A DNA stretch of 64,000 nt, taken from assembly GCF_023546765.1 (NCBI RefSeq), contig NZ_CP097484.1, positions 1,830,001 through 1,894,000 on the forward strand, in the 5' to 3' direction. Position 1 is the first letter of the stretch; every line of letters starts with the position of its first letter. Shown here piece by piece: positions 35,942 through 46,845 of the stretch. Below the pieces are notes generated by a model. The model made no database searches. It worked only from the letters and a program-made list of their open reading frames with translations, and was not told the DNA's origin. This stretch comes from Methylobacterium tardum. Lineage in GTDB: Bacteria; Pseudomonadota; Alphaproteobacteria; Rhizobiales; Beijerinckiaceae. Position numbers and translations under genes: made by a program.

Positions 35942-37174
35942 CTACGGCGCAGTGCCGTTGGCGAGCGTCTGCTGCGGCTCGGCCAGGAACAGGGACCGGA
36001 GCGCCGCCGCCGATTGGCGGGGCGGCAGCGCGAGGGCGTGCGTCGCGCCGGCGATCCGCCCGGCGCAATCCTCCGATCGGAGCGGGCTCGGGATCGGGGC
36101 GCCCGCGTCGGGATCGGACGGGTCCCTCCGGCCCGGCAATGCCCCGCGCGTCCGCGCGAGGAGCGGTGCCAGCCCGAACGCGCCGGGCCTCTCGGCGCGG
36201 AGCCGCGCGTCGAGCGCCACCAAGTCGCCGGCGGCCAGAGCCCCGCAGGCGGCCGCGTCCCGCGGCCCGGCGGCCCGCATCATCGCCAGGACCCGGCGCC
36301 CCAGTGCCCGGACGACGCCGTCATCGGCCGCCCGGAAGCGCCGCCGCAGATAGGCGGCCGCCAGCCGTTTCAGGCCTGCCGCCGCCTCCGCCTCCGGCCG
36401 TCCCGCCGCGTAGCCGTCCCGGTACCACCGGGCGATCGGATCGAGCCCCGCCGCCTCGGCCTGCCGCAGGATCGGCAGGGCGCGCAGGATCGCGGCCCGA
36501 GCTCCGGCCTCGCTCGGATCCGCGTCGAGGGTGGAATCGGGGAAGCGGTCCGGGCCGACGATCTCGGTGACGATGCCGGCCGCGCGCAGCTCCTCCGCCT
36601 CCGGGATCCAGATCCCGGCCGGGGGCACCGCCAGGGCCCGCGCCACGAAGGCGGCCGGCAGGCCGGCGGCCCGATAGGCCGCCCGCTCCGGCGCGGAATC
36701 CACCGGGCGCATCCGGCCGTGCGCACCGAGCTCGTAGGGCGCGTGGAAGCCGAGCCGTCCTCCGGTCGCGAGGGCGCGGGTCCGGCCGCGGACGAAGATC
36801 AGCGTGCAGGCCGACGCGCAGGCATCGGGCACGTAGGTGGACAGCCCCCGCGCCGCCACGAGCGCCCCGATCGCCGCCCCCTCCTCCACCAGGCCACCGT
36901 CGCTGGTGAGGTGGATGCGCGCGATCTGCGGCTGCGCGGCGAGGACCCCCGCGACCCGCGCGGCGACGCCCTCGGTGAGGTCGCCCGCGAGCCGCAGGTC
37001 CCGGCCGCCCGGGCCGATCGTGAGCCGGGCCGGGATGTCCGGCGCGTCCGCCGCAGAGGCGCGGCCCTTCGGCAGGGGCCCGGCGGCGGTCGGGCCCGCG
37101 GTGCCGAGCGCCAGGGCAAGCGCGCAGGCAGCCGTTCCCGTCCGGCGCTTCCACCCGCGGGGGAAGACCGACAT
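35942..37174 (-). CDS. exported ClpP/crotonase-fold protein
   Basis: This 410-residue protein has a signal peptide (GTAACALALALGTAGPTAAG) and a domain at about 60-200 that looks like periplasmic ClpP-like proteases: IHLTSDGGLVEEGAAIGALV, then TYVPDACASACTLIFVRG with a candidate catalytic Ser in ACASAC, and GRLGFHAPYE, where the His could complete the site. The C-terminal half is helical and unassigned. A serine-protease role is inferred, not shown. Confidence 0.75.
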   Translation of the reverse strand: MSVFPRGWKRRTGTAACALALALGTAGPTAAGPLPKGRASAADAPDIPARLTIGPGGRDLRLAGDLTEGVAARVAGVLAAQPQIARIHLTSDGGLVEEGAAIGALVAARGLSTYVPDACASACTLIFVRGRTRALATGGRLGFHAPYELGAHGRMRPVDSAPERAAYRAAGLPAAFVARALAVPPAGIWIPEAEELRAAGIVTEIVGPDRFPDSTLDADPSEAGARAAILRALPILRQAEAAGLDPIARWYRDGYAAGRPEAEAAAGLKRLAAAYLRRRFRAADDGVVRALGRRVLAMMRAAGPRDAAACGALAAGDLVALDARLRAERPGAFGLAPLLARTRGALPGRRDPSDPDAGAPIPSPLRSEDCAGRIAGATHALALPPRQSAAALRSLFLAEPQQTLANGTAP

Positions 37175-37214
37175 GGCAGGTTTCCAGTCCAGGTGATCGG
37201 GGCGGCGGGCGCGG

Positions 37215-37493
37215 CTACTGGAGGTAGGCGACGAACATCTCGGAGACGGTCCGGGAGGCGTAGGCTTCCGGGCTCTCGCCCCAGCGGACCGGGAAAGCCT
37301 CGGCCACCCGCCGGCCGGCGAGGATCCGGGCCACCTCGTCGGGCATCAGCCCGTCGTCGAGGGCGCTCGCCAGGGCGGCGCGTTCATGGGAGGGGTGGGA
37401 GCGGACGCTCCGGGACAGGGCTCGGCCGAGGGACGCGGCCGTTTCGGCGCTCAGGTCAGGTTGGGTGTTCCGGGCCGTCTCATAGGTCAGCAT
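37215..37493 (-). CDS. small hypothetical protein
   Basis: This protein of 92 residues is mainly helical (SAETAASLGRALSRSVRSHP, DEVARILAGRRVAEAFPVRW). No signal peptide or motif is recognised. It lies 40 bp upstream of the ClpP-like gene on the same strand and may share its transcript. Confidence 0.6.
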   Translation of the reverse strand: MLTYETARNTQPDLSAETAASLGRALSRSVRSHPSHERAALASALDDGLMPDEVARILAGRRVAEAFPVRWGESPEAYASRTVSEMFVAYLQ

Positions 37494-38028
37494 CGCTGGT
37501 CGCCTCTCGTGTCTGATGTCGTGCGGTCTCCTTCTCCTGGGCGCGGCAACACGGCAGACACGGCACAGTCATCAGGGCGATCCGATCTTTGCTGGCGCTC
37601 ACGGCAAACCTCATCCGGCTCTGCATCGACTGTCCGTCGATCCCTTCAATCTAGGGGCCGGGCTCGAGAATGTGCTGCCAAATTGGCGAGGACTTGCAGC
37701 GCAGGTTGTTCGCCGAAGGTGCATCCCGGAGCAGAAGGTGAGGTCTGGCGCGGAGCGACCGCCGCGGCTGCGCGCGATCACGCGCCCCGCACCTGCGGAC
37801 ACGTCCCTGCGAGCGGGACTTGCCAAATGCGGTCCGATCCATAAATATCGTTCTGTAACAAGGACTTAGTGAAAATGATGCTCCCGTTCCGGCCGTGTGC
37901 GACCGAAACGTTCTCCGCCGCCCGGGGCATTCGAAAATGACTTTTCGCGACCGGGCCGATCGCAGGTCCGGCGACGACCGCCACAGAATCGAGCCGCCGC
38001 GCGCGGCCAATCCAGGGGGACCGGCCGG
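37494..38028. other. intergenic region upstream of the cysE locus
   Basis: About 535 bp with no supportable gene. It has AT-richer patches at 37840-37885, which may carry the promoter for the small gene and cysE that follow. Frames crossing it are basic, Pro/Arg-rich and lack motifs. Confidence 0.45.
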
Positions 38029-38235
38029 ATGGCCTCAGCGACGATGATGCAGGGCGACGCGGTCGTGTTCGCGCGGCCGGACCTCGCCGAGATCCTGGGC
38101 ATCTGGCGTCACGCCCGGGGCCGGGTGGTGGGCATCCACCGCGCGGGCGACGCACCCGCCACGGTGGACGTGGAGTTCCAGGGGTACGCCATCCTGGAGC
38201 GCTACCTGCCCGACCTGTTCCGGCCCGTTCCGTGA
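38029..38235 (+). CDS. small protein upstream of cysE
   Basis: This 68-residue protein (GDAVVFARPDLAEILGIWRH, then VVGIHRAGDAPATVDVEFQG) appears beta-rich, like a small barrel. It ends 40 bp before cysE and points the same way, so it may be co-transcribed. The function is unknown; a link to the encapsulin locus is only positional. Confidence 0.65.
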   Translation: MASATMMQGDAVVFARPDLAEILGIWRHARGRVVGIHRAGDAPATVDVEFQGYAILERYLPDLFRPVP

Positions 38236-38275
38236 TCGGCGTCGACGCGCCCGCCCCCGCCGCGATCGGTCTGCG

Positions 38276-39121
38276 ATGACCGCCCTGGCTTCGACCCAGC
38301 CGCCCCTGCGCGCCACGAGCCGCAGCACCGCGGAATCCGAGGTCTGGGCGGCCCTGCGCGCCGAGGCCGAGGCGGCCCTGATCGAGGAGCCGCTCTATGC
38401 CGGGGTCATCCAGGCGACGATCCTCGACCAGCGCTCGCTGGCCCAGGCCCTCGCCTACCGCCTCGCCCACCGGCTCGGGGACGGCGACCTGGCCCGGCTG
38501 TCGATGCGCGACCTGTGCCTGTCAGCCTTCGAGGCGGACCCGCAGGCCGGCGCCCACGCGGTGCGCGACCTCGTGGCGATCCGCGAGCGCGACCCGACCT
38601 GCCGCCGCTACCTCGACCCGTTCCTGTTCTACAAAGGTCTGGCGGCGCTGGAGGCCTACCGGGTCGGCCACTGGCTCTGGCACCAGGGCCGGGCGACCCT
38701 GGCGCTGCACGTCCAGAGCCGGATCTCCGAGGTGTTCGGCTGCGACATCCACCCGGCGGCCCGGATCGGCTCCGGCGTGTTCATCGACCACGCCACCGGG
38801 GTGGTGATCGGCGAGACCACGGTGATCGCCGACGACGTCTCGATCCTCCAGTCGGTGACGCTCGGCGGCAACGGCAAGGAGAGCGGCGACCGGCATCCCA
38901 AGATCGAGCGCGGGGTGCTGCTCAGCGTCGGCGCCAAGGTGCTGGGCAACATCCGGGTGGGGGCGGGCGCCAAGGTCGCGGCCGCCGCGGTGGTGCTGCA
39001 GGACGTGCCGCCCCACACGACCGTGGCGGGCGTGCCGGCCCGGGTCGTCTCGCGCCTGCCCGTGGACGAGGAGCCGGCACTCAGCATGGACCAGTCCTTC
39101 GGCTACGGGGACGGGATCTGA
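38276..39121 (+). CDS. cysE: serine O-acetyltransferase
   Basis: This cytoplasmic enzyme acetylates L-serine with acetyl-CoA to O-acetylserine, the direct precursor of cysteine. In its 281 residues the N-terminal helical SATase domain (LAQALAYRLAHRLGDGDLA) is followed by the left-handed beta-helix of hexapeptide repeats: DIHPAARIGSGVFIDHATGV, VVIGETTVIADDVSILQSV, GGNGKESGDRHPKI and GAGAKVAAAAVVL. The catalytic His lies in the DHATG segment. It precedes the encapsulin gene by 435 bp. Family 2 encapsulins with desulfurase cargo are often found beside cysE, which would supply the cysteine route. Confidence 0.95.
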   Translation: MTALASTQPPLRATSRSTAESEVWAALRAEAEAALIEEPLYAGVIQATILDQRSLAQALAYRLAHRLGDGDLARLSMRDLCLSAFEADPQAGAHAVRDLVAIRERDPTCRRYLDPFLFYKGLAALEAYRVGHWLWHQGRATLALHVQSRISEVFGCDIHPAARIGSGVFIDHATGVVIGETTVIADDVSILQSVTLGGNGKESGDRHPKIERGVLLSVGAKVLGNIRVGAGAKVAAAAVVLQDVPPHTTVAGVPARVVSRLPVDEEPALSMDQSFGYGDGI

Positions 39122-39556
39122 GGCACGCCGAGAAATTCTTCTCTTAAAACAAAGTCGTCCGGCCACCGCCGCGTACGCCGATCCGACGAAATTAAATTCT
39201 CGGAACTCGCGTCCGGGCGAATGTGATGTCCTATGCGTTGTGCATGCCAGAGGATTGCCTTCCAGGTAGGGGGTGAAAATAGGGAAATCATTTCGTTGAC
39301 CCTCGGCCGAATCAGACTTTATCCAGGCCCTGCCGGACACGGGATGCATCGAGGCCGGCTGAGCGGCGGACAAGTGCGATCCAGCCGCCGGGAAAGACCT
39401 GATTCATCTGTCGGCGATGCGGATTCGACAGGCCGTTCTCGTCATCAAGTCTTGATCGCGACGTTTTACGACCGCCCTGCACAGGCTGCGGGGCGAAAAG
39501 CCGCCGCGCGGATCGATGCGGCGCGCCTGCAACCCTGACTGGAGTGAGGACGAACG
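39122..39556. promoter_or_regulatory. upstream region of the encapsulin operon
   Basis: A 435-bp gap with one of the lowest GC stretches of the window at about 39130-39320 (for example GAAATTAAATTCTC). It most likely carries the encapsulin promoter. No operator or riboswitch-like fold was recognised. The shell gene's own ribosome-binding site is GGAGTGAGG just before ATG 39557. Confidence 0.45.
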
Positions 39557-40946
39557 ATGAGCGGACCGGGTCTGAGCGTGAGCGCCACGGCGGCACGCAA
39601 TCTTGCGACGGCGACCGTCACCTCGGTCCAGAACGCGGCCAACACGCCGCGCTGGCTCCTGCGGCTCCTGCCCTTCGTGGACGTGGCGGGCGGGGTCTAC
39701 CGCGTCAACCGCCGCGCCGTCGTGCTGGCCAAGCCCGGCCGGATCGATCTCGCCGCCGAGGACAAGGGCGATGGCAAGGGCCGGGTGATCCGTCCCGCCT
39801 CGCTGCGTGCCGTGCCGCTGTTCAGCCGGCTCGGCGATTCCGAGCTCGCCGCACTGGCGGCCAAGTTCACCGAGAGCCGGCACCAGGCCGGCGCGGTGAT
39901 CCACGAGGAGGGGTCCGCGGGCCGCAGCCTCACGGTCGTGGCCGACGGCACGGTCGAGCTGACCCTGTCGGGCCCCTACAAGGGCCGCCTGCGCCAGGGC
40001 CTGGCCACGAAGGGCGACTATTTCGGCGATGCCGGTCTCGCCGGTGAGCGTGCGCCCGCCCCGGCCGTGAAGGCCCTGTCGGCCGTGACCCTCCTGACCC
40101 TCGACGCCGCCGCGGTGGAGAGCGAGGAGATCCGCGCCAAGATCGCGCAGTACCGCGAGGAGCGCGACCGCCTCAAAGGGCACACCAATTCCTACGGCGA
40201 ACAGGGCATCGAGCTGCTGGCGGTCCATGCCGGCGAGCCGCGCCTGCCCACGACCTTCGCCGACTACGAGGTCGATCCGCGCGAGTACCACCTCTCGACC
40301 ATCCAGACGATCCTCAACACCCACACGCGGGTCACCGATCTCTACTCCAACGAGATCGACCAGCTCCGCGAGCAGATCCGCCTCACGGTCGACGCCGTGA
40401 AGGAGCGCGAGGAGTGGGAGCTCCTGAACAATTCGCAGTTCGGCCTGCTGGGCGAGGTCGGCCCGCGCCAGCGCATCCCCACCCGCGGCGGTCCGCCCAC
40501 CCCGGACGATCTCGACGAGCTGCTGACGCTGGTCTGGAAGAAGCCCGCCTTCTTCGTGGCCCATCCCCGCGCCATCGCGGCCTTCGGCCGGGAGGCGACC
40601 CGCCGCGGCGTGCCGCCGGTGGTGGTCCACCTGTTCGGCGCGCCGTTCATCACCTGGCGCGGCGTGCCGCTGGTGCCGAGCGACAAGCTGCCGATCGACA
40701 TCGACCCGGTGACCGGCGCCGAGACCACCTCGATCCTGCTGCTGCGGGTCGGCGAGGGCGAGCAGGGCGTGGTCGGCCTGCAGAAATCCGGCGTGACCGG
40801 CGAGATCGAGCCCGGCCTGTCGGTGCGCTACATGGGCACCAACGACCACTCGATCGCCTCGCACCTCGTGACCCGCTACTTCTCGGCCGCCGTGCTGGTC
40901 GAGGACGCGATCGCCCGCCTCGATAACGTGCTGCTGGGCAATTACC

Positions 40947-40960
<14 letters not shown>
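39557..40960 (+). CDS. family 2 encapsulin shell protein with an internal cNMP-binding-like domain (2B type)
   Basis: This 467-residue subunit should self-assemble into an icosahedral protein shell with the HK97 phage-capsid fold. The N-arm (residues 1-60, with NTPRWLLRLLPFVDVAGGVY) and the capsid core (from about 230: FADYEVDPREYHLSTIQTIL, FGLLGEVGPRQRIPTRGGPP, REATRRGVPPVVVHLFGAPF, VTRYFSAAVLVEDAIARLDN) match SrpI-like family 2 shells. Residues about 82-195 are an insertion resembling a cyclic-nucleotide-binding domain: SLRAVPLFSRLGDSELAALA, VIHEEGSAGRSLTVVADGTV and GDYFGDAGLAGERAPAPAV. That insertion defines the 2B type. The cargo gene overlaps its end by 14 bp, so they are coupled. Nucleotide binding is inferred only. 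Confidence 0.93.
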
Positions 40961-42959
<1,999 letters not shown>

Positions 42960-42981
42960 GCCGGCGCCCTGTTCCGGGATT

Positions 42982-43066
42982 CCCAAGGGCAGGCCCTTGG
43001 GCGGGGTATCGGGGCGGAGCCCTGATGCTGTGTCTCGGCAGGGCTCCGTCCTGCACCCGCAGCAGA
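42982..43066 (+). terminator. stacked hairpins after the cargo gene
   Basis: CCCAAGGG-CAGG-CCCTTGGG at about 42982-43001 and GGAGCCCTG paired with CAGGGCTCC at about 43016-43048 can form two successive hairpins just after the desulfurase stop. They probably end or protect the encapsulin transcript. The first resembles a GC-rich intergenic repeat rather than a classic T-tailed terminator. Confidence 0.5.
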
Positions 43067-43121
43067 TCCCGGACCAGCGCTTTCAAGGTGTTTGGGCGGG
43101 GATCGGCTGCTCCGACGACAA

Positions 43122-43165
43122 CCCCGTCATCCCGGTCTCGCCTGCGGCGCCCCGGGATGACGGGG
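43122..43165. repeat. short palindromic repeat related to the one at 33243
   Basis: Perfect 14-bp arms, CCCCGTCATCCCGG (43122-43135) and CCGGGATGACGGGG (43152-43165), enclose CTCGCCTGCGGCGCC. The same CTCGCCTGCGGCGCC string occurs in the right arm of the element at 33243-33389, so they belong to one family. Confidence 0.75.
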
Positions 43166-43217
43166 TGGAAGCCGAACACTCTGAGGGCTGGTCCCGGACC
43201 TTTTGAGGCCGGGCTCT

Positions 43218-44441
43218 TCACCCCGCCGCCGGCCGGAGATGCCGCGTCCGGACCGTGCCGTCGATGGCCCGCAGCGCGCGGTGCACCGCCTCCGCCTCGT
43301 CCGGCCGCACCGAGGCATCGACCACGACGTAGCCGAACTCGCCGTCCGTCTGCAGGTACTGCGCGTCGATGTTGAGCGCGCGGCCCGAGAAGATCGCGTT
43401 GATCTGCCCGAGCACGCCGGGCACGTTCCGGTGCACGTGCAGGAAGCGCGCGCCGGACAGGCGCGGCGGCAGCTGCACCTGCGGGAAGTTCACCGCGCCC
43501 AGCGTCGAGCCGGTCTGGACGTAGTCGACCAGCTTGCGGGCCACCTCCGCGCCGATGCGGTCCTGGGCTTCCTCCGTCGAGCCGCCGACATGCGGGGTGA
43601 GGATGACGTTCGGGAGGCCCTGCAGGGGCGACACGAAGCGCTCCGCATTGGAGGTGGGCTCCACCGGGAAGACGTCGATCGCGGCCCCGGCGAGATGCCC
43701 GTCGCGCAGGGCCGAGGCCAGCGCGTCCAGGTCCACGACGGTGCCGCGGCTGTTGTTGATCAGGTAGGCCCCGGGCTTCATCGCGCGGATCCGGTCCGCG
43801 CTCATGAGCCCGTGGGTCAGCGGCGTCTCCGGGACGTGCAGGCTGACGACGTCGCTCGCGGCGAGCAGAGCCTCGAAGCTCTCGGCGGGCTCGGTGTTCC
43901 CGTGGCGCAGCTTGTCGGTGAGGTCGTAGAAGATCACGCGCATGCCCATCGCCTCGGCGAGGTTCGAGAGCTGCGCGCCGATATTCCCGTAGCCGACGAT
44001 CCCGAGGGTCTTGCCGCGCACCTCGAAGGCGCCGGTGGCCGACTTGTCCCAGCCGCCGGCATGGGCGGATTCCGAGCGTGGCAGGATGCGCCGAAGCAGC
44101 ATCACGATCTCGCCGATCGTGAGTTCGGCGACGCTGCGCGTGTTCGAGAACGGCGCGTTGAAGACCGGCAGGCCGCGGGCGCGCGCCGTCTCGAGGTCGA
44201 CCTGGTTGGTCCCGACGCTGAAGCAACCGACGGCGGTCAGATCGGGCAGCGCGTCGAGCAGCGCGGCGGTGACTTTCGTGCGCGAGCGGATGCCGAGGAC
44301 CGTGGCGCCGGCAAGATCACCGGAATCCCCGGGGCCGACGGCCCGAGGCAATTGCCGGATGTCGCCGATCCCGGCCTGCGTGAAGACCTTGGACGCTGTC
44401 GGCGCTATGCTTTCGGTCAGAACGACGCGCTCGGTCAACAC
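43218..44441 (-). CDS. serA: D-3-phosphoglycerate dehydrogenase (ACT-domain type)
   Basis: This NAD-dependent cytoplasmic enzyme oxidises 3-phosphoglycerate in the first step of serine synthesis. In 407 residues it shows FNAPFSNTRSVAELTIGEIV (substrate-binding region), GIVGYGNIGAQ (NAD loop), INNSRGTVVDLDALASAL with the catalytic Arg region, ILTPHVGGSTEEAQ with the catalytic His, and a C-terminal ACT domain (FLHVHRNVPGVLGQINAIF) that usually senses serine. The GTG at 44441 follows AAGGAGGACAG, a strong ribosome-binding site. It converges on the encapsulin operon; serine feeds CysE, so a metabolic link is plausible. Confidence 0.94.
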   Translation of the reverse strand: MLTERVVLTESIAPTASKVFTQAGIGDIRQLPRAVGPGDSGDLAGATVLGIRSRTKVTAALLDALPDLTAVGCFSVGTNQVDLETARARGLPVFNAPFSNTRSVAELTIGEIVMLLRRILPRSESAHAGGWDKSATGAFEVRGKTLGIVGYGNIGAQLSNLAEAMGMRVIFYDLTDKLRHGNTEPAESFEALLAASDVVSLHVPETPLTHGLMSADRIRAMKPGAYLINNSRGTVVDLDALASALRDGHLAGAAIDVFPVEPTSNAERFVSPLQGLPNVILTPHVGGSTEEAQDRIGAEVARKLVDYVQTGSTLGAVNFPQVQLPPRLSGARFLHVHRNVPGVLGQINAIFSGRALNIDAQYLQTDGEFGYVVVDASVRPDEAEAVHRALRAIDGTVRTRHLRPAAG

Positions 44442-44661
44442 GGTCTGTCCTCCTTCGACGGACGGAATCTGACCTATGACCTTGCCGCTGGCGCAGCGCA
44501 GCGGCAAGGGCGCGCGGCGCATGCGCGCCCCACCGGGCCGGAACGCCCGCCGCGGGCTACGGGCCCGGGCTGACCGAGACCGCCCTGCCCCTCGACGTCG
44601 GCCGCGCCACCTGCCAGGGTCCGCCTCCCGGCCGCGGAGGCCGCGGAGCGACAGGTGCGTC

Positions 44662-45681
44662 ATGACCGGATCGACAGCCCGGGCCGTCATCGTCCAGCCG
44701 GGCGGCGGCTTCGAACACGTGACCTTCGGGGAGCGGCCGGTGGCGGAGCCGGGACCCGGCGCGATCACCGTCCGCCTCCGGGCGAGCTCCCTCAACTATC
44801 ACGACTACGCCGTGGTCAGCGGGATGTGGGGTCCGAGCGAGCCGCGCATCCCGATGTCCGACGGGGCCGGCGCGGTCGAGGCCGTGGGGCCGGGCGTGAC
44901 CGAATTCGCCGTGGGCGACCGGGTGGTCAGCACCTTCTTCCCGACTTGGCTCGAGGGCACGCCGCTGGTCGAGGGCTTCGCCACCGTTCCGGGCGACGGG
45001 GTCGACGGCTACGCCCGCGAGCGGGTGACCGCACCGGCCACCGCCTTCACCCGCGCCCCCCGGGGCTGGGATCACGCCGAGGCGGCGACGCTGACCACCG
45101 CCGGCCTGACCGCGTGGCGGGCGCTGCACGCCGATGCCGGCCTGAAGAGCGGCGACGTCGTGCTGGTGCAGGGCACCGGCGGCGTATCGCTGTTCGGCCT
45201 GCAATTCGCCAAGGCGGCCGGCGCCACGGTGATCGCCACCTCCTCCAGCGACGCCAAGCTGGAGCGCCTGCGCGCGCTCGGCGCCGACCACGTCATCAAC
45301 TACCGCGCCGATCCGGCCTGGGGCGAGACCGCCCGGCGCCTGACGGACGGGCGCGGCGTCGATCACGTCCTCGACGTCGGCGGGCCGGCGACGCTGGAAC
45401 AGTCCATGGCCGCCGTCCGGGTCGCCGGTCACATCTCGGTGATCGGCATCCTGACGGGCGTGGCGGGCGCGCTGCCCCTGGTCCCGGCGCTTCTGAAGCA
45501 GATCCGCCTGCAGGGCGTGCTCGTCGGGAGCCGCCGCCACCAGATCGCGATGGTCCGCGGGATCGAGGCCTGCGGGCTGCGGCCGGTGGTCGACAGCCGC
45601 TATCCCCTCGACGAGCTCGTCGCGGCGTTCCGCCACCAGGAGAGCAACCGCCACTTCGGCAAGATCTGCGTCGAGATCTGA
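44662..45681 (+). CDS. NAD(P)-dependent alcohol dehydrogenase / quinone reductase, MDR family
   Basis: This medium-chain dehydrogenase/reductase has 339 residues. ASSLNYHDYAVVSGMWG and PMSDGAGAVEAVGPGV form the catalytic domain start, and VLVQGTGGVSLFGLQFAKAA with VIATSSSDAKLERLRALGAD form the nucleotide-binding fold. No structural-zinc cysteine cluster is visible, so it may be a zinc-free form. ATG 44662 has CGACAGGTG upstream. It is divergent from serA across about 220 bp. The substrate is unknown. Confidence 0.88.
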   Translation: MTGSTARAVIVQPGGGFEHVTFGERPVAEPGPGAITVRLRASSLNYHDYAVVSGMWGPSEPRIPMSDGAGAVEAVGPGVTEFAVGDRVVSTFFPTWLEGTPLVEGFATVPGDGVDGYARERVTAPATAFTRAPRGWDHAEAATLTTAGLTAWRALHADAGLKSGDVVLVQGTGGVSLFGLQFAKAAGATVIATSSSDAKLERLRALGADHVINYRADPAWGETARRLTDGRGVDHVLDVGGPATLEQSMAAVRVAGHISVIGILTGVAGALPLVPALLKQIRLQGVLVGSRRHQIAMVRGIEACGLRPVVDSRYPLDELVAAFRHQESNRHFGKICVEI

Positions 45682-45709
45682 GCGGCCCCGAGCGGGCCGG
45701 ATCGGGCGC

Positions 45710-45937
45710 TCAGCGGAAGGCGGCTCCAACCGGGCCGGGCATCACGGCCGCCCAGGGCGCGTCCGGCCGGCTCGGCGGGACGGGCGTGTGCGTGCAGCCG
45801 TTCTCGCAGAAGGCGTGGAGCGTCCGCCGGTCCAGACCGATATCGTGGAGCATCTCGTCGCCGAGAGCCGAGAGGACACGGAAATTCCGCGCCGCCGTGC
45901 GACGCTTCTGGATAGAGCTCAGGAGCGAGAAGATCAT
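45710..45937 (-). CDS. DUF1127 domain protein
   Basis: This 75-residue protein contains the short DUF1127/YjiS helix pair, RNFRVLSALGDEMLHDIGLD, preceded by a basic helix. Such Arg-rich small proteins are abundant in Rhizobiales and some affect RNA turnover or metal/phosphate stress. The C-terminal 30 residues are Pro-rich and specific to this protein. It follows the LuxR-type gene by 53 bp on the same strand. Confidence 0.82.
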   Translation of the reverse strand: MIFSLLSSIQKRRTAARNFRVLSALGDEMLHDIGLDRRTLHAFCENGCTHTPVPPSRPDAPWAAVMPGPVGAAFR

Positions 45938-45990
45938 TATTCAGCCTCCGTTGAGCCGAGAGATCTGTGGTCTATCCACGATCGGCCGAG

Positions 45991-46653
45991 TCAACTTCGC
46001 TGTATTGATCTGTATTCGCATCCTCCATTTGAACTACTGAACGGCCCGAAAGCGGATATTTCGGTGCCGCCAGATTGTGCGGCGGCGATCGGCTGCGGGC
46101 AGAGCAGGAGCAGGCGCATCAGCTCCGCCTGCCGGCGGGCGCCGGTCTTCTCGAAGAGGTGGCGCAGATGCACGCGCGCCGTGTTCCGGGTGATCCGGCG
46201 GTGCGCCGCGCTCGCCGCGAGATCGTGTCCGGCCAGGATGTCCACCGCCAGAGCCGCCTCGGCCGGGGTGAAGCCGAACTGGTCCTGCAGCATTGCGGCG
46301 GTCGGCAGGCGCGCCGCCGCGGGATCGACGAGACGCAGGAGCACGGCGCCCTCAGGCACTGCGCCGGCGGGCGGAGGGATCGCGCAGGCGGCGACCAGCA
46401 GCGGAGCGCCGCCGCCTTCGAGGCGCACCGAGCCGCCGAGCCCGGCGACGCCATCCGCGATGATCCTGCGCAGGGCCGCGGAATCCGCGGGCTTGGTCCC
46501 GCGCAGGCAGCCTCGCTCGAGGCGCAGGAGGCCCCGGCCGAGATAGGCGCGGGCGGCGCGATTCAGGAACTGCACGCGTCCGCACCGGTCGGTGACCGCC
46601 AGCCCCTGCTCGAAATGCTCGATCAGCAGGTGAAGCGCCGTCTCGGCGAGCAC
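45991..46653 (-). CDS. LuxR-type transcriptional regulator
   Basis: This 220-residue protein has a PAS-like N-terminal part (FEQGLAVTDRCGRVQFLNRA) and a C-terminal LuxR-class helix-turn-helix (GFTPAEAALAVDILAGHDLA, then RITRNTARVHLRHLFEKTGA). The GTG at 46653 is the first usable start; the frame runs further upstream (to a TAG) without a standard start. No autoinducer-binding domain is seen, so it is not a typical quorum-sensing receptor. It may control the DUF1127 gene just downstream. Confidence 0.8.
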   Translation of the reverse strand: MLAETALHLLIEHFEQGLAVTDRCGRVQFLNRAARAYLGRGLLRLERGCLRGTKPADSAALRRIIADGVAGLGGSVRLEGGGAPLLVAACAIPPPAGAVPEGAVLLRLVDPAAARLPTAAMLQDQFGFTPAEAALAVDILAGHDLAASAAHRRITRNTARVHLRHLFEKTGARRQAELMRLLLLCPQPIAAAQSGGTEISAFGPFSSSNGGCEYRSIQRS

Positions 46654-46845
46654 CGGGTCGAAGGCGGTGCGGTCGCTCCCGCCGGCGATCAGCCGCCGGC
46701 CCGCACGGGTCCGGGCGCAGATCCGGATACGTCTCCGGCTATTGCCCTATTCGGTCCAAGTTCGGCGATCACGCGCGGATCCTCATCAAATAGATGGGGC
46801 GATAGAGTTATAAACCTTGGGACGATGATTGTATTCCCGGGGGGG

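Noticed and set aside
38276..39121. CysE as a general hexapeptide acetyltransferase of another pathway
   Set aside because: The N-terminal SATase helical domain is present and complete, which sugar acetyltransferases lack.
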